From Lineolata rhizophorae (taxonomy: Eukaryota > Ascomycota > Dothideomycetes > Lineolatales > Lineolataceae), in the NCBI GenBank assembly GCA_010093515.1, contig MU001682.1:726675-790674 (forward strand): 64,000 bases of DNA, read 5' to 3'. This document shows positions 56,901-64,000 of this stretch, piece after piece. The translations under genes were made by a program, and so were the position numbers. Every line of letters begins with the position of its first letter. Within the stretch, counting starts at the first letter, position 1. The notes under the pieces were generated by a model. The model was not told the origin of the DNA, made no database searches, and worked only from the letters and a program-made list of their open reading frames with translations.

Positions 56901-57791
56901 ATGCCACCGCCTCAGCCCGTTGAGGCAGCCGTCGCCCGCCACGTGCTGCACGTTCCCGCTCCTCTCCGCCAGAGCCTCGAGCCGTATCTCCCCCAACACG
57001 CGGTCCCTCCTTCACCGCATCCACACGTCACTCTGACCTTTGCGACATCATTGGACGGTGCGTTATCCCTGGCGCCGGGCATCCAGACTCCGCTCTCAGG
57101 CCCCGAGTCCAAGGCAATGACACACTTCCTGCGGTCTCGCCACGACGCGATTCTCATTGGCGTTGGCACTGCTATCGCCGACAACCCGAGCCTAAATTGC
57201 CGCATTGATGGCGCTGGAGGCTACGGTGGTGAGCCGCTGCAGGGACAGCCACGCCCGGTTGTCATTGATCCGCGGGCGAAGTGGGATTTCGGTGCTGCAG
57301 ATAGCGACCTGAGTAATGTTGCAGCAGCACGCCTTGCCAAGGTTCTTCAGCTGGCCCGGGAAGGCAGGGGCCGAGCGCCATGGATAATCACTGCCCTTGA
57401 ACCCAAAAAGATCCTTGCCACGAGGAAGAGCACGCTAGAAGCTTGCGGGGGCAAGTACCTGACTCTGAGTTCCCAGTCGACCGACACCGGAGTGAGCATC
57501 TTTTCTTGGGAAACCATTCGTGACGCGTTGGCCAATGAAGGTATCCGAAGCATCATGATTGAGGGGGGTGGCGGTGTTATCAACGCACTTCTCGAGCCAG
57601 TCAATGCTGCGCTCGTAAAATCAGTGATTGTTACCATTGCTCCAACGTGGCTAGGCCAAGGCGGTGTGGTTGTTTGCCCACCTAGAAGATTTGATTCTTG
57701 TGGTCGCATGATACCTGCCGCTCGGCTGGATTCCGTACAATGGGTTCAATGTGGACAAGACATTGTCCTTTGCGGGATGCTAAATCAATGA
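56901..57791 (+). CDS. RIB7: Riboflavin-pathway reductase RIB7
   Basis: Single exon, 296 aa, at the end of a longer open frame; the ATG at 56901 (CACAATGCC) starts just before homology. It is the NADPH-dependent 2,5-diamino-6-ribosylamino-4(3H)-pyrimidinone 5'-phosphate reductase, an early step of riboflavin synthesis in fungi. Blocks visible are HVTLTFATSLDGALS, LSGPESKAMTHFLRSRHDAILIGVGTAIADNPSLNCR, QPRPVVIDPRAKW, then IRSIMIEGGGGVINALLE (NADPH site) and KSVIVTIAPTWLGQGG. Length and order match the family. Upstream lies the AT-rich relic region. Confidence 0.95.
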   Translation: MPPPQPVEAAVARHVLHVPAPLRQSLEPYLPQHAVPPSPHPHVTLTFATSLDGALSLAPGIQTPLSGPESKAMTHFLRSRHDAILIGVGTAIADNPSLNCRIDGAGGYGGEPLQGQPRPVVIDPRAKWDFGAADSDLSNVAAARLAKVLQLAREGRGRAPWIITALEPKKILATRKSTLEACGGKYLTLSSQSTDTGVSIFSWETIRDALANEGIRSIMIEGGGGVINALLEPVNAALVKSVIVTIAPTWLGQGGVVVCPPRRFDSCGRMIPAARLDSVQWVQCGQDIVLCGMLNQ

Positions 57792-58693
57792 AAAAAATGC
57801 ATTGACCAAGTTGATTTTCTGCTTGGTCTCTAGGCCTATACACCCGACTATCGAGCAATCTCTATAAGCGCAGTCGTACCTGCTGGGATATCACGTACAT
57901 TTAGGCTAGTGTCACCGCGGTTTACATGTTCGTGGAGTTATTAGAGCGGGATCGAGGCATCGCTTCACTAGGCGGGGAGGCTCTTGTAACCAAGCTACAT
58001 ATGCAAAAGGAGACCGAGACTCGCTTGGGTACTCCCTTAATGCAACGCTTATCAGCCAAACAGATTTCTGTCAGGTGCGGCTGAACTGGTGGTTGCCTGA
58101 TTATTCGCGCAATTCTTCGTACGCGCTTGTAAAAGTTTCCGATTGGACTCCAGCTGTTCCATTTCGACTCACTTACATCAAAACAACCCCAACTGCCTCT
58201 GATACGGACGCATGCCTATGTTGATTAAGCTTCTCATACTCAGACTTGTGCGGGGTATTCGACGTCTTTTGGACTTCCGTGCTAGAGCAACGGACACTCA
58301 GCTCACACTCCACAATTCGCGAACTCTTCCTGCGTTTCATGGTCAACGGAACACTTGCAGTGAATTCAGCAATACTTGTCCACCAGTAGCGTCTGCTACT
58401 TCACCTTGAGTCGTTTTGGAAAAAAAAAAAAAATTTCGACTTATTAACTGAACCAAGCCGTGTTGCGGATCCTTTGCTGGTGACTTGTTTTTGTTTTCCG
58501 AAGCCTTCGACGCCTGAGAAACTTGCCGCGACATCTTGCCTCCTGAGGTAGTAAGAAAAATGGTGAATCTCTCAGATAACGAGGCAAAGGGGGCCAAAGG
58601 TTGGCGAGTCCTGCTTTATTTATGTGGCATCAATTCTCACAACCGCATCAGGTAGCAGGAACTCGCCATCAATCAACCATGAGGACGACAATC
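57792..58693. other. Intergenic region, no supported gene
   Basis: Contains an A13 run at about 58420-58432. No coding signal. The right end is the promoter of the ankyrin-CorA gene. Confidence 0.5.
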
Positions 58694-58987
58694 ATGAATC
58701 GCAACCATCTGGTACTACTGGACGAGGAAATCTGTAAGACTTTTGGTACCCAAAAATTGAATGCTTGATAGCGCCGTAACTCATAGACATGGGATAGTGA
58801 TGACGAATCGGTGCACGGCGGCCAACAAGAAGCTCAGAGAGCAGTTCAGGGAGGACCTCATACGGCTCATGCCTCCAATCAACCGGTCGAGGAATCTGAA
58901 GCTCTGGATCCTGCTGATTCACTCCCTGCTCGGCAAGGTTCTGACCTATCTGGATCTGCGCGTGATACGGAGGATGCCAGCCCAAAC

Positions 58988-61900
58988 ATGGATGCCCCAA
59001 CCGGTTCGAAACTCAATCGACAACTTCAAGACGCTGCTAAAGAAGGAAATGACAAGCTCATTGAAAAGCTTGTTAACCTTGGAGCAGATGTCAACACGGA
59101 CGAAGGCGGGTTCACGCCCCTGTATTTCGCCATCGAACGAGACCATGAAACTGCGGCGCGTGTGCTTTTGCAGTTTTGTGCTATCCCATCGGCGCACGAT
59201 AGTGATGACTACTCGGAACTACACATCGCTTGCCGGAGTTGGAGTGGAGATATCATAGTGCAGCTTGCGCACGCCAACGAGTCCATGATTGAACAACAAC
59301 GTGGCGAATTTAGACAGACGCCGTTGCTCCATGCTTGTATGCACAGAAATTTCGATGCCATGAAGGACTTGGTCGAAATTGGCGCCGATATCAATGTTCG
59401 CGACTCTGACGGCGATTCCGTGGTTACTTTGCTTTGCGAATATGGCACAATGGAACAGATAAATATGGCTTTAACGTGGATTAACGAGGCTGCTCTGCGG
59501 AAAACAGAAGCGACAAAAGACGAAGTGACACTTACGGACACTCCTTGGACTCCGCAGGCCTTGTGGGCGCGAAATAGCGGAACTACTCTGCTACACATAG
59601 CTGCTCGGCTTGAGAATGTTGGGGCGTTGCATGTGCTTCTGAACAGTTCTCAATTGACACCAACTATCATCTCATCTAAGAACGTGTTTGGAAGAACCGT
59701 ACTCATCGAAGCTATAGAATCATACTCCTCCTGCGCACATTATTCGAGGGATACGGCTGAGCATGTCGAGCTTTCCACAAAGATAGTCTCAATGATTGTC
59801 ATGAAAATGAAGCAGCTAGCACCTCATTCACTCACCAGTGTGGATAAGCACGGAACAGCACTTCATGCAACTGTCCGAGAGGAACGAATGGACCTACTGA
59901 AGATTGCTTTCCCGGCAATGCAGCAGGTGGATCGAAAAATTATCTCTGTTGGAGATTGTGACGGAAGAACGCCGCTAGAAGTTGCAATCTCCTATGAAAA
60001 TTCAAAAATGATTCGATTCCTTGTGCTGGAAGAGGCTGAGTTGCTCTACTCCATGCTCGATCATGACATACAACCAGCAGCCCTTGGAAAGACGACCATT
60101 GCTGATGCTCAAGTGCGCTTGAAAAGCGCGTATGAAAACCCGCGTCAGTGGAAAATTCCTGTCGAAAAATCTATCAAAGTACTGTGTTGGGCAGCTTGGA
60201 ATGGTTTCGATACCCTGGCGGAGAAGTTGTTCAAATGCTTTGATGAAGCCGAGCTATCTGCTTTGACGGACGACGACAAATATCAGGCGTTGCGCCTATG
60301 TGTGCTTGGGGCAAATATCAGACTATTCCGGGCTTTTCTCAGTACGCTACAAAAAGCAAAAGAAGTCCAAGGTCCGGGAGGATCCGGGGTCAAGGCCCTG
60401 AGAGCCGCCGCTTTACATGGGCAGGAAGAGATGGTATGTAAGTTAGCTTGGCAGATGCTTCCAAGAGAACCGGGCGAAGTCGATTACTCTCGGGATTTTT
60501 TCTTCACCAAAGATGAAAAAGACAAGCTAGATTCTGATCAGGTCCCTTCAGATTGGTCTGCAGTAGATTACTTGGTGTGCTATGGGGATACGGATGCACT
60601 GAGAAGTCTTCTGCGGAGCAAAGAAATCTCTAGGGACGCGATCAACAAGGCCGAGCGTTCTGCCAAACGCAAGCTGTCAGATGCTAAAAAAAAGCGACCA
60701 GGAGCCGAAAACGATCGCGAAAAGCACCGTAGATGGCTGCGTGTTTGGATAGGAATTCATGATTTGTGCTTGGAACCTCCGCGGTATCTGCCGCTCGAGG
60801 ACGACTCTTGGTATCAACATCCAGAGAACCTAAATAATGATGTCAGAACTGTTTGCGAATCATTCCGAGTCAACATGATCGATTTCCTTTCCTCAGACGG
60901 CAAGATCCAAACTTTTGAAAGGCAGAAGCGGACAGTGAACGACATCATTTATGGTGACGGGCCATCAGAGATCATGGAAATTGCACGAGGCAAGGGAAAG
61001 TTCTTGTACCGTTGGATACACCTTCCTGCCAACAATGTATGTTTCCCGGAAGACCACCATAATGAGTATTTATGCTAACATGAACTAATTAGTGGGACTG
61101 GGTGCAGGTAAGCCTTAATTGCAATATTGTTATTCATTCCAGAATACCTTTTTAATGAAGTCATAGGACCTCATAAAGAAGGTCTATGCTTCAGAGAAAA
61201 GAAGCCAACGCGTAGACTGTGCGAAATTGAAGCGATTCATGAAAGACAAATTCAAGGAGCACTCGGGCGAACCGCACGCACGTTTTATGTACACCGACTT
61301 CTGGGTATGTATTTGAAATTACCCAAGTTTTGCACCTCCTTACACATGACAGATTCAAGGGGCCCAAGGAATTGTATCATCAGATACCCTAGACTCTACG
61401 AATGCAGAAGATCTGCCTACAAAGACCAGACGGATGCAAAGTGAGAATGAGGGGCATGACGTTGCTACAAAAGGGACCGACCAAGACAAGAGGAGCGATT
61501 TGCCCGGCAAGTCCAAAGAAGCTGTGACAAAAGGGGTGGCAACTCCATTATCTGGGTTTAGTCGATTGAGAGGCAGTAAGCTCGCTATTTTCGTGAGTTT
61601 TACCTCTGATATGCCTTGGAAGCTCAAGCAAAGCTTTTCTCATATAATTTTTAGATGCCTTTTTTGTCCACAGGGACAAAACGAGAACGAGACAACAGAA
61701 AGCGATATGTGGACGAGATTAAGCTGGCCAAGATTCTAGAAAGGTTCATCAGCGATCTCAGAGAAGCCAATGACAGGAACAAGGCGTTCCAGGCTCAGCG
61801 ACGATTGCGCGAACATCTAGAGGAGTCCGAAAGACAGGAGACTAACTGGAAAGACCTATTCCAATCCAGGGAAGATGTAGGTTTCACTAACGATGAAGCC

Positions 61901-63720
61901 CACCGCGCATATTTGATCGCAAAGGCGGAAACCAAACTCACGGAATTACTGCCAAATAATAGAAATGGACGACTTCTGCAAACCTACTTGCGCCCTGAGA
62001 AATCTACAGGTTTACATCTTTGCAAGACTCTGGATCAACATTACTACTTTGCCTTGTCGAACAAAGATCGAGAAGATCGGGATAGCGACCAGGTGGTCTT
62101 CAGATACCAAACGAGTTACCCTCCAGCGGATATTCCGGTGGAAGACTACCAAATTTGCATGGTGGACAGGCTCTGGCTTTGGATCATCAATGACAGTATG
62201 TCATAGATTGGGCAGACGTGGATGTAGTATTGCTGACAGTAGACTTACAGAAACAATAATCACGTGCTTTCCTCCTCCTATAAATGATGAAATGGAATGC
62301 GACAACACGTACGAGCTGCTCGAAGAAATCCGGAAGCAAATCGACAACGAAGACATCGGCAAGCATATGACGTCGGTCTTTCATATGGCAACCGTCATTA
62401 CTAACGTCTGTGCTGGATTTATGGACGTTCGCAAAGCTAAGTTGAAACATGGTGAGGAATCTATGTTGGATATGTTTGCAAACTCTATTGGCCAAGTAGT
62501 ACGTGCGATGTCTTTGTTAATTCACAAAGTTTTGAAATTTTATGCTGATGATCTATTACTCGCGCAGAGATCAAAGGAGACTGCGTCCTTCAAAATGTTC
62601 GAAGAGTTTGTCAAGGAGCATGAGAAGAGGCGCTCTAAACGAAACGGGCGCAAAGAAAGAGAAGATTTGAAATTGGGAGAAGAAATCGATGCCCTGAAAG
62701 ATATCAAAGACATCCAAGATGAGGTGAACATCATTAAATATATCCTGGATGATCAGAAATACGTGCTGGAGGAGATGAAACGACAGTTCACCAAAAAGAA
62801 ACCAACGAAGGAGGAGGAAATTGCTGAAAGGGAGTTTGTAGAGCAACTGTACGATATTAGTGGGCACCAAACGCGATTGGACCAAGTAGAAAAGCTTGAG
62901 AGTGACTCAGTCCGAGTCCAGAAAGCGGTAAGTTGCGCGTTTTCAACGTATTTTCAGATAGTCAATGCTGATGAGCCGAAGCTTTCTGGCCTCCTTGACT
63001 TGAAGCAAAAACAAGCCAATCTCATCGAAGCTGAGGAAGCACGCCACGACGCGGAAGAGGCCGGGCGGCAGACCAAGACAATACTCGTCTTCACAATTGT
63101 CACGATTATTTTTGTATGTGCACCTTATAATCCTAAGTCATCTACCAGAGGCTCATTTCTCCATCATTTCTAGTTGCCAATGTCACTTCTGACGTCCCTG
63201 TTTGCTCTTAACGTCAACATATTTCCACACAAGGACCCAGATGAGGAGCCGGCATACAGGGCTCAATGGATATTTGGCATGATATGTAAGTTTCTAAATC
63301 TCGCCTAAATCTAGTAGAGTGCCATTTAACGGTCTAATTCTTGTAGTTGGAATATCAACCGCCATTGCGATTCCAGCTATCTGGGCAGCTATTAAAATCA
63401 ACGAGCTTGTCGAATTTTTCAGCGGAATAAAAAGAGAGTTGAACTATGACCCTGGCCCAGGCAATCGCACAGCGCCACAAAAATCGCCTGGAACCCCGGG
63501 AGACCAGGAAAAAAACCCGCCAAATACAGCGAGCCACAATTCCGGACGTACAACGTCACTAACCGGTGCGCCTGTGGCGCCTGTGAAAGCACGTCTACGA
63601 CTTCGAAACTGTAGGTTACGGTTGGTTGAACTGATCGGCAGACAAGGAAGCTCTACAACGACATCGCCCGATGGTTCGCAGTTAGAGAGACAAGAATCGT
63701 CACCCGAACGGCGCAAGTAG
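58988..63720 (+). CDS. Ankyrin-repeat protein with CorA-like Mg2+ channel domain
   Basis: Ten exons from the first safe ATG: 58988-61036, 61093-61107, 61167-61304, 61353-61592, 61655-62195, 62251-62498, 62568-62927, 62982-63113, 63174-63285, 63347-63720 (1402 aa). Ankyrin repeats fill about residues 1-280 (GADVNTDEGGFTPLYFAIERDHETAARVLL, GADINVRDSDGDSVV) with further degenerate repeats after. The CorA-like part begins near WIHLPANN-WDWVQ-DLIKKV and ends in two membrane segments, LVFTIVTIIFLPMSLLTSLFALNVN and FGMIFGISTAIAIPAIWAAI. The usual GMN loop is replaced, as in the fungal ZntB/CorA-like group. The second exon is 15 nt. The frame is open upstream to a CATAG acceptor at 58786, but no upstream exon joins in phase, so the true N terminus is uncertain. 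Confidence 0.85.
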
Positions 63721-63754
63721 AAAACAGTGGAAGAGTGTATTCTTGAAGGGCATA

Positions 63755-64000
63755 ACGTACTTCACAAGCGAACCGACCACCCAAGCGAGCCGACCACTTT
63801 TGCCAAGCCCCCACTAAAAATCATCTCAACTACTATGAGTCTAGCTACCTACGCAGAATCGTCCTCTCACGAAGCTAGAATACAGCTTGCCCTTTCTGCT
63901 CTCCAGACTGGCCAAATCCAGAGCGAACGACGCGCCGCAGCTACATACAGAGTCCACCGATCAACGCTAAAGGACCGACGCGACGGAGCGACTCAAAGGC
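63755..64000 (+). mobile_element. Pogo/Fot1-type DNA transposon, 5' end only
   Basis: After a TA dinucleotide at 63753-63754 the sequence starts ACGTACTTCAC, a typical terminus of fungal pogo-like elements. It contains two near-identical subterminal copies, AAGCGAACCGACCACC and AAGCGAGCCGACCACT, before the transposase start at 63835. The element begins only about 35 bp after the stop of the ankyrin-CorA gene and continues past the window. Confidence 0.7.
63835..64000 (+). CDS. Transposase N terminus (pogo/Fot1, HTH psq type), partial
   Basis: Open from ATG to the window edge (55 codons). ARIQLALSALQTGQIQSERRAAATYRVHRSTLKDRRDG has the spacing of the helix-turn-helix psq domain found at the N terminus of pogo-family transposases (a helix, then AAxxYxVxRSTLxxRxxG). 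The CENP-B-like and DDE parts would lie outside the window. Whether the copy is intact cannot be judged. Confidence 0.82.
   Translation, partial: MSLATYAESSSHEARIQLALSALQTGQIQSERRAAATYRVHRSTLKDRRDGATQR

Noticed and set aside
58679-58733. Upstream first exon for the ankyrin-CorA gene (ATG at 58679 or 58694, donor at 58734)
   Set aside because: The donor is good, but joining it to the CATAG acceptor at 58786 gives an in-frame stop, so it was not included.
9-63990. tRNA genes or CRISPR arrays
   Set aside because: I looked for the T-loop motif GGTTCGANNCC and its complement and found only coding or chance partial matches. There are no regularly spaced repeats. CRISPR is not expected in a fungus.

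Overview
The window is nuclear DNA of a filamentous ascomycete (Pezizomycotina, most likely Sordariomycetes; the class is inferred). Genes carry short GT-AG introns of about 50-190 nt with CTAAC-like branch sites. Coding DNA is very GC-rich in most genes, and the families present (CBM1 esterase, WetA, NpgA-type PPTase, HET, DUF7924, ankyrin-CorA) are typical of mould genomes. There are no operons and I found no tRNA or rRNA gene. Exon limits were worked out by hand from splice sites and frame continuity. Family names rest on motif recall, not on searches.

Left part (1-10.2 kb): a secreted CBM1-CE16 acetylesterase, an NAD(P)HX epimerase convergent with it, then, divergent from the epimerase, an intronless gene joining homoserine kinase in one frame to an AIR synthetase (PurM/AIRS) domain. 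That fusion is broken near its 3' end by a 180-N assembly gap and is the most unusual item here. A nine-exon nodulin-like MFS transporter follows.

Accessory pocket (10.2-16.3 kb): a decayed aminoglycoside-phosphotransferase-like gene, a fold-back element with ~175 bp arms, and an intact DUF7924 (PD-(D/E)XK-like) gene.

Middle (16.3-33.3 kb): a Ser/Thr-rich surface protein with a 14-copy 12-bp repeat, an unknown secretory protein ending in KDEL, a Gln/Pro-rich protein, a nitronate monooxygenase, a secreted protein made of three six-cysteine modules whose introns all sit at the same module position, and an MBL-fold hydrolase with a 13-nt exon.

Gene-poor stretch (33.3-38.7 kb): a HET-domain pseudogene (frameshifts, Trp-to-stop, internal deletion) and a 15-bp tandem repeat.

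Right part (38.7-64 kb): a single-pass membrane protein, histidinol phosphatase, a small secreted protein, a phosphopantetheinyl transferase whose 5' exon does not splice cleanly, NFU1, the conidiation regulator WetA, a Cys-rich unknown, RIB7, a ten-exon ankyrin-CorA channel-like protein, and the 5' end of a pogo/Fot1-type transposon running off the edge. Housekeeping genes (threonine, purine, histidine, riboflavin, Fe-S, NAD(P)HX repair) are interspersed with gene relics and accessory pockets.
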